NCBI GenBank assembly: GCA_937961455.1
Contig: CALGNN010000095.1
Span: 1-32,124 of the forward strand
DNA: 32,124 nt
Reading direction: 5' to 3'
DNA from: an uncultured Saprospiraceae bacterium
GTDB taxonomy: Bacteria > Bacteroidota > Bacteroidia > Chitinophagales > Saprospiraceae
The notes beneath the pieces were generated by a model. It ran no database searches and was not told the DNA's origin. It saw nothing but the letters and a program-made list of their open reading frames with translations. The stretch's first letter is position 1. The number at the start of each line of letters is the position of its first letter. Made by a program: the position numbers and the translations under genes. Below are positions 1-8,846 of this stretch, one piece after another.

Positions 1-202
1 CAATGTTAATCTTGAATTAAATACGCAAGCAGATTACACATTAAGCATTTTTGATATCAACGGTATTGAAGAAGATTCAAGGGAAGGCAACGGCATTTCA
101 ACAATTAATGAAGCTTATAATATAAGCCTCAATGCTGGGATATATGTCATGGTCATCCAATCAAAAACGGAGACCAGATCGATAACATTTGTTATAGAAT
201 AA
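1..202 (+). CDS. 3' end of a secreted protein with T9SS type A sorting domain (partial)
   Basis: Only the last 66 codons are inside the window, read in the frame starting at base 2 and ending with TAA at 200-202. The visible peptide has the usual features of a type IX secretion C-terminal sorting domain: a YTLSIFDINGIE strand, a central SLNAGIYVMVIQ strand (the common 'L..GiYvv.i' element) and a final short strand TRSITFVIE at the very end. Known of the family: this beta-sandwich is recognised by the T9SS translocon in the outer membrane and removed on export to the cell surface. The function of the protein itself cannot be told because its body lies upstream. A strong hairpin terminator follows 30 bases after the stop, so it ends its own transcription unit. 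Confidence 0.8.
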   Translation, partial: NVNLELNTQADYTLSIFDINGIEEDSREGNGISTINEAYNISLNAGIYVMVIQSKTETRSITFVIE

Positions 203-231
203 ATATACACTTAGATTGTGTAATTGCAGTT

Positions 232-263
232 CCAGAGCATCCAAGGGGATGCTCTGGTTTTTT
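232..263 (+). terminator. Rho-independent terminator
   Basis: Perfect 11-bp stem (232-242 with 247-257, CCAGAGCATCC and its complement), 4-base loop AAGG, then six T at 258-263. It lies between the T9SS cargo stop (202) and the CotH gene start (298). Confidence 0.92.
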
Positions 264-297
264 ATGTCATAACTGAAGCTTTTTTTATCTTACTTGC

Positions 298-2520
298 ATG
301 AAGCAATTTATCCTCAGCTCATTTCTAAGCATCTTTGCTTATGTAACTCTTGTTGGCCAAACGATTGATCATTGGGAATCTGTTATTTCTGCGGGGGATG
401 AATGGCATTATTTCATTGGCAATGAAGCTCCTCCTCAAGAGTGGTTTGAAAAGTCTTTTGATCCAAGTAATTGGAATAAAGGCATGGGTGGATTTGGCTA
501 TGGTGATAATGATGACGGTACAATCATAGAAACGACCTATTCCGTTTTCCTTCGTAAGACTTTTGAAATTGCGGATAAATCTTTAATCGAAAAATTTCTT
601 TTAGAAGCAGACTATGATGATGCATTCGTTGCCTATCTGAATGGCGTGGAAATAGCCCGATCAAATATCGGGATCGCTGGCACTCCTGTAGCTTTTGATG
701 ACTTACCTTTTACGGATCATGAGGCGTCCCTAACTAGTGGAAACTTGCCTGAAAGATTTACTTTCCATAAATCAGATTGGGAAAGTATTATTGTAGAAGG
801 TGAAAATGTTTTAGCTATTCAGGTCAACAATTATCTCATTAGTTCGTCTGATCTTAGCTCAAATTTTTGGTGGATCGCCGGACTAAACACGCCCAATCAA
901 ATTTTTCAAAACACCCCTTCTTGGTTTGTTCCGCCTATCACTGGCTTCGAGAGTGAGCTTCCCATTATCATCATCAATACCCTTGGAAGCGTGATTCCAG
1001 AAGAAACTAAAACGACTGCTGAAATGGGAATTATTCATCAAGCGGGGCTGAATCATAGTGACGGTGAATTCAATCATTTTGATGGAAAAATTGGTATTGA
1101 ACTACGAGGATCTTCTTCCTCTTGGTTTGCTAAAACCGGTTATAGTATAGAGACTCGAAACGAAGATGGCAGCAATCTAAATATTGAACTCTTAGGAATG
1201 CCAAAAGAAAATGACTGGGTGTTTCATGGACCTTATAGTGATAAAACCTTAATCAGAAATGCCTTAGCATACACAATAGCTGGGAATACGATGGAGTACG
1301 CTCCAAGGGTCAGATTTTGTGAATTGATAATCAACAATGACTACCTAGGAATATATTTATTAACTGAAAAAATAAAAAGAGATAAGAACAGAGTAGATGT
1401 TGATCCTGTAAACATTGATACCGTTTCACAAACAGGCTTCATCATAAAAGTTGATAAGATCTCAGGTGAGAATGTTGGAGGCTGGTGGTCTGATGAACGA
1501 GTTTCAAAACACGGTTGGCTGAATAATTTTTATCAATACCACTACCCAAAACCAGATCAGATAACAGATGAGCAAGCAGCCTACATTCGCTCCTACTTTT
1601 TTGATTTCGAAAATTTATTGTTTAGCGATGATTGGTTAGATGAGGACATCGGTTGGAAAACGAAAGTAGATATCGCATCTATCTATAATTTCTTTTTTAT
1701 CAATGAGCTCGCAAAAAATGTTGATGGCTACCGACTAAGCACATACATGTTTAAAGAAGCTGAAGAAGATGGAGGTATTTTAAAGTTTGGACCAGTCTGG
1801 GATTTTAATCTAGGATTTGCAAACGCTGACTACTGTACCGGAGGCGGCATATCAGGGTGGGTGTTCAGCGATTTTCCAGATTTGTGTTGGGATGATGGTT
1901 CTCAAATACCCATTTGGTGGCAGAGATTTTTTGAAGATGAAGCATTCATAGAAGGTTTGAAAATGCATTGGGAGACCTTGCGATCGGAAACGTATTCAAC
2001 AGAAAACGTTTGGCAACTCGTAGACTCGCTTAACACAGATATAAGTAGTGCGGTCGATAGAAATTTTGATCGGTGGAATGTTCTAGGAAATTATCTTTGG
2101 CCCAACTATAGAGTGTTTGACACCCATGCTGAAGAAATAAATTATTTAAAAGACTGGCTGGAAGACCGATTGGAATGGATGGATCAAAATATTCCTCTAT
2201 TAAAATTAGATACGACTTTCGTATATACGCCTAGCCAGGCCATTATAAATCCAAAGTATTATCCAAATCCTTTTTCAGACATTTTACAAATCCAATTTCA
2301 AACAGAAGACCACTTCCCTTTTATAGATATTCGGATCACGGACTTTATGGGTAGAAATGTTTTTACTAAAAAGTTTTCTGAACTAAATCGAAATGGGATT
2401 TACTACAATATTCTGTTAGACGAATCACTTACACAAAATTTAGCCAAAGGAGCTTACTTCATTCAATTGTCCATAAATGAAGAAGAAATTGGTAAGCAAG
2501 TATTAATTAAGTTAGAATAA
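298..2520 (+). CDS. CotH kinase family protein, secreted, T9SS sorting domain
   Basis: A 740-aa protein with a Sec signal peptide (residues ~1-20, ending VGQ). Residues ~40-200 look like a beta-sandwich carbohydrate-binding-type module (FLLEADYDDAFVAYLNGVEI). Residues ~225-600 carry CotH-family signatures: IGIELRGSSSSWFAKTGYSI, NDWVFHGPYSDKTLIRNALA, YLGIYLLTEKIKRDKNRVDV and FGPVWDFNLGFAN. From ~650 there is a T9SS type A sorting domain (YYPNPFSDILQIQF ... GAYFIQLSI ... KQVLIKLE). Known of the family: CotH of Bacillus is an atypical spore-coat protein kinase; bacteroidetal secreted homologues are common but their substrates are mostly unknown. Inferred role: exported surface or extracellular protein, possibly phosphorylating an exported partner. 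The start fits because the signal peptide begins at this ATG. Its stop codon directly touches the stop of the opposite-strand desaturase. Confidence 0.85.
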   Translation: MKQFILSSFLSIFAYVTLVGQTIDHWESVISAGDEWHYFIGNEAPPQEWFEKSFDPSNWNKGMGGFGYGDNDDGTIIETTYSVFLRKTFEIADKSLIEKFLLEADYDDAFVAYLNGVEIARSNIGIAGTPVAFDDLPFTDHEASLTSGNLPERFTFHKSDWESIIVEGENVLAIQVNNYLISSSDLSSNFWWIAGLNTPNQIFQNTPSWFVPPITGFESELPIIIINTLGSVIPEETKTTAEMGIIHQAGLNHSDGEFNHFDGKIGIELRGSSSSWFAKTGYSIETRNEDGSNLNIELLGMPKENDWVFHGPYSDKTLIRNALAYTIAGNTMEYAPRVRFCELIINNDYLGIYLLTEKIKRDKNRVDVDPVNIDTVSQTGFIIKVDKISGENVGGWWSDERVSKHGWLNNFYQYHYPKPDQITDEQAAYIRSYFFDFENLLFSDDWLDEDIGWKTKVDIASIYNFFFINELAKNVDGYRLSTYMFKEAEEDGGILKFGPVWDFNLGFANADYCTGGGISGWVFSDFPDLCWDDGSQIPIWWQRFFEDEAFIEGLKMHWETLRSETYSTENVWQLVDSLNTDISSAVDRNFDRWNVLGNYLWPNYRVFDTHAEEINYLKDWLEDRLEWMDQNIPLLKLDTTFVYTPSQAIINPKYYPNPFSDILQIQFQTEDHFPFIDIRITDFMGRNVFTKKFSELNRNGIYYNILLDESLTQNLAKGAYFIQLSINEEEIGKQVLIKLE

Positions 2521-3615
2521 TTAAATGGCTCCAACACCCAATTGGTTTAATACTTTAAAGTGACTTTTTAGAGCGCCTAAAAAAGTAGGATGGTGATTAT
2601 AAGGAACATTATATTCTGCAGCTGTGGCTTTCACAATACTCGATATATCCTTATAGTGGACATGGCAAATATGTGGAAAAAGATGATGTTCAATTTGATA
2701 ATTTAAGCCACCAATAAACCATGAGAAAATGGTACTTCCATTTGCAAAATTTGCTGTGGTTCTCATTTGATGAATTGCCCAGCTATTCTCCATACTTCCA
2801 GTTGGACTGGGTTCGAAAAAATCAGTTTCTTCAAGCACATGAGCGCATTGAAAAATAATGGCCAATATCTGTCCACAAATTGCGTGCATCAATAAAAAGC
2901 CTAGAATGGTCTGCCACCAAGCTACACTCGCAAACATGATGGGAAAAATGATAAATATGGTCAAGTAACCCAGCTTGCTTATGATGATTTCGAATACAGC
3001 TCTTGGAACTGATACACCTTGTTCTTGAACTAAATTTTCTCTACTATATTTTACCACCTGCTCAATGTCTTTTCCTAAGAACCAATAGAGTGAGAGAATG
3101 CTATATAAAAATGGTGCGTAGAAAACTTGATATTTATAGATGGGTTTTTTTTCCTGATGTGGGGATAATCTTAAAGTGTTGTTTTTTGAAATGTCATCAT
3201 CTAGACCTTGAATATTTGTGAATGAATGATGAAGAACATTGTGTTGTATCTTCCAATTAATGTGATAGCCCCCTACCAAATTAATGATCAAGCCAACAGC
3301 TTGATTGACTCTCTTGTGTCTTGAATAAGATCCATGATTCGCATCGTGCATGACAGACAATCCAATTCCAGACATACCAAAGCCCATCAATACCCACATA
3401 AGCAAGTTACCACCAATTGTAGTGACACCTTGACTTACAATCATAGCATATGGAATAAAATAGAGCGCACACATAAAAATGGATTTGACAACCATCATTA
3501 CGTTTCCATGTTTGGATATCTTGTTTATTTCGAAATGCTTGTTTACACGTTTAACTACTTCCCTGTAAAACTCTGGCTGATTCTTTAAATTGAATCGAAC
3601 AACTCCTTGTCGCAT
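2521..3615 (-). CDS. Fatty acid desaturase (membrane di-iron, front-end type)
   Basis: A 364-aa integral membrane protein with the three histidine boxes of membrane acyl desaturases: HDANH (HxxxH), HNVLHH (HxxxHH) and QIEHH (QxxHH), plus a conserved NYQIEHHLFPH context. Several hydrophobic segments (e.g. residues ~40-60, 75-90 and ~215-260) would place the di-iron site at the cytoplasmic face. The Gln at the start of the third box is typical of front-end (delta-5/delta-6-like) and related acyl-lipid/acyl-CoA desaturases, but there is no fused cytochrome b5 domain, so an external electron donor is expected. Likely role: introducing a double bond into membrane fatty acyl chains. The regiospecificity cannot be read from sequence. 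It converges on the CotH gene with zero bases between the stop codons. Confidence 0.88.
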   Translation of the reverse strand: MRQGVVRFNLKNQPEFYREVVKRVNKHFEINKISKHGNVMMVVKSIFMCALYFIPYAMIVSQGVTTIGGNLLMWVLMGFGMSGIGLSVMHDANHGSYSRHKRVNQAVGLIINLVGGYHINWKIQHNVLHHSFTNIQGLDDDISKNNTLRLSPHQEKKPIYKYQVFYAPFLYSILSLYWFLGKDIEQVVKYSRENLVQEQGVSVPRAVFEIIISKLGYLTIFIIFPIMFASVAWWQTILGFLLMHAICGQILAIIFQCAHVLEETDFFEPSPTGSMENSWAIHQMRTTANFANGSTIFSWFIGGLNYQIEHHLFPHICHVHYKDISSIVKATAAEYNVPYNHHPTFLGALKSHFKVLNQLGVGAI

Positions 3616-3902
3616 TGAACTCTTTTTAAAAATTGAACCTCAAAGCCATTAAAAGAGAACATTGTATTCTATTATAATGGTAAAACAATCAAAATTAAAT
3701 TGGAATCGAGGATATACAAGTTTATTAAATATTATATAGAATACACCATTAATTGTAAATATCCTTGAATTTTATTTAGCATATATAGTCATCTCTATGG
3801 ATTTTTTGGCATAATAGGACTAACTTATAGATACCCAAGTCTGACATCTTTTAACCCAAATAAAAAATTCAGACATTTTATTAATCCAAAAAACACAATA
3901 AG
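3616..3902. other. Intergenic spacer between divergent genes
   Basis: A 287-bp AT-rich spacer separating the desaturase (leftward) from the 910-aa surface protein (rightward). It must hold both promoters. I could not assign a convincing Bacteroidota promoter pair (TTTG ... TAnnTTTG) or any coding stretch here. Confidence 0.5.
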
Positions 3903-6635
3903 ATGAAAACACATCTACTACTATTCCTTTGCTTTATTTGCAGTACTTCCTTATTAGCTAAACAAATCATGTGCAGTGATACTGGAGAAGAATGGACCAT
4001 TGCTGACTTTTCACTCCATTCATTAAAGTTTACTCCTCAATCACATTCAACTGATTGGGACATAAACTACGAACACTTAAATTATCTATCATGTAGACAA
4101 ACAAAAACTGACACCCTTAGCAATGATCTTGAACTAATCATTAATACTTGTGATGATTGTATCATCAATCAATCTTTTGAATGCGACACTACCCAACCCG
4201 ATTTAATATTTACATTAACAAATACATCTACCATTGTGAATCCTTGTACATACAATTATTCCGAATGGTTTGAATGGGTCGATGGCTCCTACAATTCATT
4301 AGGAATAGGAGATGTAATTTATCCTAATTTAGCAGTCAATGCAACTGAAATTTGTCAGGTCTTACACTATCTCACAGAAACGCAAGAAATGTGTTCTGAC
4401 ACTTTATGTAAACCGATATGTAATAATTACATCTGTAATCCAATAGTGGATTTCACAGGTGCCATCAATGAGGGAACCATTGTTTTCAACAACCTAAGTG
4501 CTATAGATGATCCTTGTTCTATAATTGACTACGCTTGGACATTTGGTGATGGCAATAATGCCTCTATTGAAAACCCAAGCCATACTTATTCAAATATTCT
4601 CCCAACCAGCTTTGAAGCTTGTTTAACTTTAACTTGGAAACATCCTGAATGTCCAGAAATTTTTTCCAAATCTGTCTGTAAGTATCTAAGCATACCCGGC
4701 TCTGGTGTAAGCAATAGCCTTGGAGGCATTTATGAAATTTGTGACCCTGTCATAGATCTTGGAGACGATGAAATTTTAATTGATTCTATCCAAGCTTCTA
4801 TTTCTGTCATCTCTTCGGGAACCATTGAAAATGGCAGTTCAGTCAACTTTTTAGCTGGAAGTTCTATCGCGTTAAATCCAGGTTTTGAAATTAAGCTTGG
4901 AGCGAATCTCTCAGCAAGTATGAATCCATGTACGGACTGTAATATTCCTAATTCCAACGATTGTAATTTAGCTGACTTGTACAAACCTGAGGTCGACTCC
5001 ATTAATGCAAGTCTGATTGGATTTGTCTATGACGACAATGGAATACCGGTTGAAAATGTATCTGTCCAACTTGGAAATGGAGCAATTACAAGCACTGATA
5101 CATATGGGCATTTTTTCTTTAAGGATGAGACCATGAATAGTCTAGGCGAAACTGTTACACTAAGTCCTGCATGTTGTCATGTGACAATACTTAAGCGGTT
5201 TTATCCCGTTGCAGGAAAACAAAGCAGAGTGCATGCTCAGCTTACGCCACAAAATTTCAATCAATCATTCAGCAGTACTACAGGCGGGATTATTGATAAT
5301 TTAGGAAGTTCTGGTAGCAATGGACTCGCAGAGGTAACCCTTGCCATGCCTGAAAATGGGATAGTGGATGAAGCTGGAAATCCCTATGATGGAAATGTAA
5401 ATGCAGCCGTAGCTTATTTAGATCCAACTTTATATAGCTCATTCGATCAAATGCCTGGAGACTTAAGTGCGTTCAATAATGAAGCACAAACCGGAGTCTT
5501 AAAATCTTTCGGCATGATGTCAGTTGAATTGGTGGATGATTCAGGGAATGAATTAAACTTATCCCCAGATCATTGTGCCAGCTTCGAAATGAAAGTTGCT
5601 CCTGACCAAATCTCAGATGCTCCAAGCTTTATTGCATTGTGGTATTTTGATGAATCCCTTGGAATTTGGATTGAAGAAGGGAGTGCAATATTTGACCCCG
5701 CTAGCGCATCTTACAAAGGATATGTTTGTCATTTTTCCTGGTGGAATTGTGATGACTTTGCAGACGATATTCAGCTTTCATTTACCTTAGAAGATGCCTT
5801 GGGCAATCCAATGCCACAAATGCAAACGACCTTAAGTTGGATTAGTGACCCTGCTATTTTCGGAAATGCATACACTACAGACGATGGTTTTGTTACAGGA
5901 ATCGTAGCCGAAGATGAACCGCTATTATTAGAAGTTTTCGATTTATGTGGCAATTTAGTTTTTGATATGGTAATTCCAGGATTGCTCACTGACACTGATC
6001 TTGGCACATTAACGATAGCAACTTTTGAAATGTTAAACATCCTCGGAAGCTTAGAAGATTGCGTTGGAGATTTAGTAGAGAATGGAGTTATTATTACTGA
6101 AGTTGATGGGAATGTCGTTTATAATTACATAGAGACGCCAGGCACAAATCCATTTGACCTATTCATACCGAAGTGCACAAGCTCAACTTCATTTGATATT
6201 ACAGGTGTTGATTTGGATGACTTCACCATGAGTCCCAGCTCAAGTTTTGCAATTGTTCCTGGCCCTATTGCTGTCGGCATTATAACTGCTTGTGATGGAT
6301 TAGAAAACTTCATTGAATATACGCTAGATTCTGATCCTCAGGTCCTTTATATAAATGGCGCTGCAACAGTGGGTGCAAATACTGAAGTTGAAGGAAGCAA
6401 TATAAGCGGATCTAGTTTTATTCAACTGATTATTCCCGGAACAACAGTGGGTGTTTATCCCTCTACCACCATTAATATCAGTGATGGCATTAATGCTAGT
6501 GCAACCATCAGTGCAGAAATAACCATTTACGGTGTTGTAGGAGAACAAATCATAGGAAGCTTCAATGGAAGTTTTATGGATTTTAATTTTGTGCCGCATA
6601 CAATAAGCGGTTCATTCAGTGTAGAAAATCCATAA
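3903..6635 (+). CDS. Large secreted multidomain protein (PKD, coathanger-type and carboxypeptidase-regulatory-like domains)
   Basis: A 910-aa protein with a signal peptide (residues 1-~20, STSLLAKQ). Domains in order: a Cys-rich N-terminal region; a PKD-like domain at ~180-265 (YAWTFGDGNNASIENPSHTY); a '3-coathanger stack'-like module at ~279-345 (SSGTIENGSSVNFLAGSSI, LNPGFEIKLGANLSA, ending NPC) that is internal rather than terminal; a carboxypeptidase-regulatory-like beta sandwich at ~368-450 (GFVYDDNGIPVENVSVQLGN); then a region at ~450-625 with the pattern MPGDLSAF ... SFGMMSVELVDDSG ... IALWYFDE ... HFSWWNCDD, which I recognise as a recurrent Bacteroidota extracellular module without a known function. 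No obvious T9SS type A sorting domain is visible at the C-terminus (ends GSFSVENP), so the anchoring route is unclear. Likely a cell-surface or adhesive protein. Confidence 0.75.
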   Translation: MKTHLLLFLCFICSTSLLAKQIMCSDTGEEWTIADFSLHSLKFTPQSHSTDWDINYEHLNYLSCRQTKTDTLSNDLELIINTCDDCIINQSFECDTTQPDLIFTLTNTSTIVNPCTYNYSEWFEWVDGSYNSLGIGDVIYPNLAVNATEICQVLHYLTETQEMCSDTLCKPICNNYICNPIVDFTGAINEGTIVFNNLSAIDDPCSIIDYAWTFGDGNNASIENPSHTYSNILPTSFEACLTLTWKHPECPEIFSKSVCKYLSIPGSGVSNSLGGIYEICDPVIDLGDDEILIDSIQASISVISSGTIENGSSVNFLAGSSIALNPGFEIKLGANLSASMNPCTDCNIPNSNDCNLADLYKPEVDSINASLIGFVYDDNGIPVENVSVQLGNGAITSTDTYGHFFFKDETMNSLGETVTLSPACCHVTILKRFYPVAGKQSRVHAQLTPQNFNQSFSSTTGGIIDNLGSSGSNGLAEVTLAMPENGIVDEAGNPYDGNVNAAVAYLDPTLYSSFDQMPGDLSAFNNEAQTGVLKSFGMMSVELVDDSGNELNLSPDHCASFEMKVAPDQISDAPSFIALWYFDESLGIWIEEGSAIFDPASASYKGYVCHFSWWNCDDFADDIQLSFTLEDALGNPMPQMQTTLSWISDPAIFGNAYTTDDGFVTGIVAEDEPLLLEVFDLCGNLVFDMVIPGLLTDTDLGTLTIATFEMLNILGSLEDCVGDLVENGVIITEVDGNVVYNYIETPGTNPFDLFIPKCTSSTSFDITGVDLDDFTMSPSSSFAIVPGPIAVGIITACDGLENFIEYTLDSDPQVLYINGAATVGANTEVEGSNISGSSFIQLIIPGTTVGVYPSTTINISDGINASATISAEITIYGVVGEQIIGSFNGSFMDFNFVPHTISGSFSVENP

Positions 6636-6734
6636 AGGATAATTTTACCCTACAGCAATAAATACGTGTATGATAATTCTGCGTCAATTTAGAAAATTAT
6701 AAATATTCTTGTTTTCTTCTTTTTAGCAGTATCT

Positions 6735-6770
6735 TATGTAAGCCAAAATGCTTTTATTTTGGCTTACATA
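6735..6770. terminator. Long inverted repeat, possible terminator
   Basis: A perfect 14-bp stem (6735-6748 with 6757-6770) around the 8-base loop TGCTTTTA, located ~100 bases after the 910-aa gene and ~40 bases before the next start. No clean T-run follows on either strand, so termination is plausible but not certain; a regulatory hairpin in the leader of the next gene is the alternative. Confidence 0.55.
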
Positions 6771-6812
6771 TGAATTACAAAAAAAATTCCTTAACTAATA
6801 AAACCCATTCTA

Positions 6813-7640
6813 ATGAAAAAAAATCTACTTGTAACATTGATTTTTTGCATGACAGCTTTTACCCTGTCAGCCCAAATAAATTACATCGATTATGAAAGTG
6901 GTTGGGTAATTGCAGATGGTGCTAACGAGCCTGTCGATATCGATCAAGATGGAATTCCCGATTTTTACATAAACAGTATCGCAGGAGAATATGGATTTTT
7001 CCCGGTATTCGCTGTAGGCTGTTTTACAAGTCCCGCACCTAGCACTTATAACAACATAAATTCGCTGACCTTACAGATCCATGAAGAAGGAGAATTCGTG
7101 CAGATTAATGGTGATAATCTCTATGATTATATAGATGATGACAGAGGTTTGATTTACAAAGATGGTGCAGGTCTAGCTGACGGGTGGGCCGTTAATGAAT
7201 ACCAATATATTGGATTCGCCGTTTTTGGTCAAAATCAAGAAGTCTATGATGGATGGATGAAAGTAAAATTTAATGGCCAAAGTAAATCCATTGTGATTAA
7301 GGAGCTGGCATTTACTTCTCCCGCATTTGGAATGCCTGGCATTGGAATCCAAGTTGGTGATAAGGGACTCACGGATACAAGAAATATTGAAGAAAGTTGG
7401 TTAAGTGTTTTCCCTAATCCAAGCGCTAATATTGTAAACATAGATTTTGCATCCATCGATGCAAAAATTATTGGAGGTAAAATTTACGATGCGGCTGGAA
7501 GAGCTGTTCGAAGTTTGTCTGAAGATCAGTTGTCAAATGATGTATTACAACTCAATGTTTCAAATTGGCCAGTGGGTAATTACAATCTGCTTTTAAGAAC
7601 TGAGGAGAAGATCCAAAGTGTAAACTTTGTAGTTGAATAA
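6813..7640 (+). CDS. Secreted protein of unknown function with T9SS sorting domain
   Basis: A 275-aa protein with a signal peptide (residues 1-~21, TAFTLSAQ) and a C-terminal T9SS type A sorting domain from ~195 (SWLSVFPNPSANIVNIDF ... GGKIYDAAGRAV ... WPVGNYNLLLRTEEKIQSVNF). The central region has a DIDQDGIPDFYI motif, like the calcium-binding loops that begin many such proteins, and a segment YQYIGFAVFGQ ... YDGWMKVKFN seen in many Bacteroidota cargo proteins, where it describes 'smooth' beta-sandwich ectodomains of unknown activity. I do not recognise a catalytic motif. It ends in a strong shared terminator. Confidence 0.75.
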   Translation: MKKNLLVTLIFCMTAFTLSAQINYIDYESGWVIADGANEPVDIDQDGIPDFYINSIAGEYGFFPVFAVGCFTSPAPSTYNNINSLTLQIHEEGEFVQINGDNLYDYIDDDRGLIYKDGAGLADGWAVNEYQYIGFAVFGQNQEVYDGWMKVKFNGQSKSIVIKELAFTSPAFGMPGIGIQVGDKGLTDTRNIEESWLSVFPNPSANIVNIDFASIDAKIIGGKIYDAAGRAVRSLSEDQLSNDVLQLNVSNWPVGNYNLLLRTEEKIQSVNFVVE

Positions 7641-7644
7641 AAAC

Positions 7645-7685
7645 AAGAAAAATACCCTGTGAAAATTTCACAGGGTATTTTTCTT
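7645..7685. terminator. Bidirectional terminator between convergent genes
   Basis: A nearly perfect 20-bp stem (7645-7664 with 7666-7685) centred on 7665, with core ATACCCTGTGAAA and its complement. It is flanked by A-rich sequence on the left and T-rich sequence on the right, so each strand sees a hairpin followed by U. It fills exactly the gap between the stop of the 275-aa gene (7640) and the stop of the DUF1761 gene (7686). Confidence 0.93.
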
Positions 7686-8129
7686 CTAGACCCAAGCGTC
7701 TAGTATTCCCCCCATTAGGGCAAAACAAGCTATCCAAAAGATCACATTCAAAATGATATTCTTACCAGAATTTTTCTGAAATAAACTCAAGGAAACAATA
7801 ATCGGACAGACAAAGAAAATGGCTAAAAATGCACCATGTAACGCACCATGTCCAAATGTATGCGTACTGTTAAAAAATAATTCTCCAGCTGCATTAACAT
7901 CTTTATGCATACCTTCTAAAATCATCTTGATACTCATACTTGCTAATAGCGCCATGATTAATGCCAATCCATAAGTTACAGGCATATTATTTGGAACCAT
8001 TTCTTCCTTAGTTTTCCCTAAAGAGCTTAGCCATTGAGATTCGAAAAGAGGACCATAATAAATGGCTCCTAAAATGCTAGGTACAAGACCTGCAACAATG
8101 ATTGCTAACCAATTAATTTCTGGTGTCAT
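7686..8129 (-). CDS. DUF1761 family membrane protein
   Basis: A 147-aa hydrophobic protein with about four membrane segments: residues ~8-25 (WLAIIVAGLVPSILGAIYYG), ~53-68 (YGLALIMALLASMSIKMIL), ~95-115 (GALHGAFLAIFFVCPIIVSL) and ~125-142 (ILNVIFWIACFALMGGILDA). The N-terminal pattern NWLAI..AGLV...LGAIYYGPLF is characteristic of the DUF1761 family of small inner-membrane proteins, whose function is unknown. It reads leftward, co-directional with the histidine phosphatase 77 bases upstream, so the two could be co-transcribed. It ends at the bidirectional hairpin. Confidence 0.85.
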   Translation of the reverse strand: MTPEINWLAIIVAGLVPSILGAIYYGPLFESQWLSSLGKTKEEMVPNNMPVTYGLALIMALLASMSIKMILEGMHKDVNAAGELFFNSTHTFGHGALHGAFLAIFFVCPIIVSLSLFQKNSGKNIILNVIFWIACFALMGGILDAWV

Positions 8130-8206
8130 GATCGTTTGTTTTTTTGATGAGTAATTAATTTAACAAATTCATTCCACTTAATTGCTTTGCGGCCAAAGAT
8201 TTTAGC

Positions 8207-8815
8207 TTAGGATAAATGACTGGTATCGCGATCCTTCTTCACGCTATAAGTCTCTTGATGAATCTCAAAGACACATAGACTGGTATTGGTAAAACTATAA
8301 TCTTCCATCTTTTCCAAACCCACTCCATATAGTTTGCACATAAGTGCCCTAAGCGTTCTACCATGACTGCAAACCAAAATATTTTTCTCTGGTCGCTTTC
8401 TTAACATGGAAAGGAAGGTGTCTAATCTCGCTGAAAGTTCATTAGCGCTCTCCCCTTTTTCAACTCTGGAGTCAAACTTTTTTGCTTGCCAATCAGTTCT
8501 TAGCTTATCATAGTTAGTTGCTATCTTATCTGTTACTTTCTGACCTTCATGCACACCCCAATTAATTTCATTAATCTCTGACAGGCGAACCAACGGAATC
8601 CCTGTTTCAATAAAAGGCTGAATACTCTGATAAGTCCGCTTTAAAGAAGAGCAAATTAAAAGCTCAAAAGGGATCTCTTTGTACTTTTGATAAAATTTTA
8701 AAGCCTGTGCTTTACCTTCTTCATCCAGATCAGCATCCACCCCACTTCCTTGGATGATGTTTTGCTTATTATAGGCCGTCTGGCCATGTCGTAAAATGTA
8801 AACGAGTTTCTCCAT
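8207..8815 (-). CDS. Histidine phosphatase family protein (phosphoglycerate-mutase-like)
   Basis: A 202-aa cytosolic protein. The N-terminal YILRHGQTAYN contains the RHG signature, with His10 as the expected phospho-acceptor. EINWGVHEGQ supplies the acid-region pattern E..(x)G..EG, and SHGRTLRALMCKLYG provides the second catalytic histidine. Length and motifs fit the branch-1 histidine phosphatase superfamily (cofactor-dependent phosphoglycerate mutase, fructose-2,6-bisphosphatase, alpha-ribazole phosphatase and broad phosphatases). At ~200 aa it is closer to the small broad-specificity or CobC-like group than to GpmA, but no cobalamin genes are nearby, so the substrate is unassigned. Divergent from the glycosyltransferase with only 31 bases between start codons. 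Confidence 0.88.
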   Translation of the reverse strand: MEKLVYILRHGQTAYNKQNIIQGSGVDADLDEEGKAQALKFYQKYKEIPFELLICSSLKRTYQSIQPFIETGIPLVRLSEINEINWGVHEGQKVTDKIATNYDKLRTDWQAKKFDSRVEKGESANELSARLDTFLSMLRKRPEKNILVCSHGRTLRALMCKLYGVGLEKMEDYSFTNTSLCVFEIHQETYSVKKDRDTSHLS

Positions 8816-8846
8816 ATCAATTGAAAGCTAATTTATACATTTATGT
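8816..8846. promoter_or_regulatory. Very short divergent promoter region
   Basis: Only 31 bases separate two divergent start codons. On the + strand a TACATTTA stretch (8836-8843) approximates the Bacteroidota -7 element TAnnTTTG. On the - strand TAGCTTTC is also close to it. No good -33 element was found at normal spacing for either, so this is a weak call; promoters must overlap each other or the coding starts. Confidence 0.35.
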
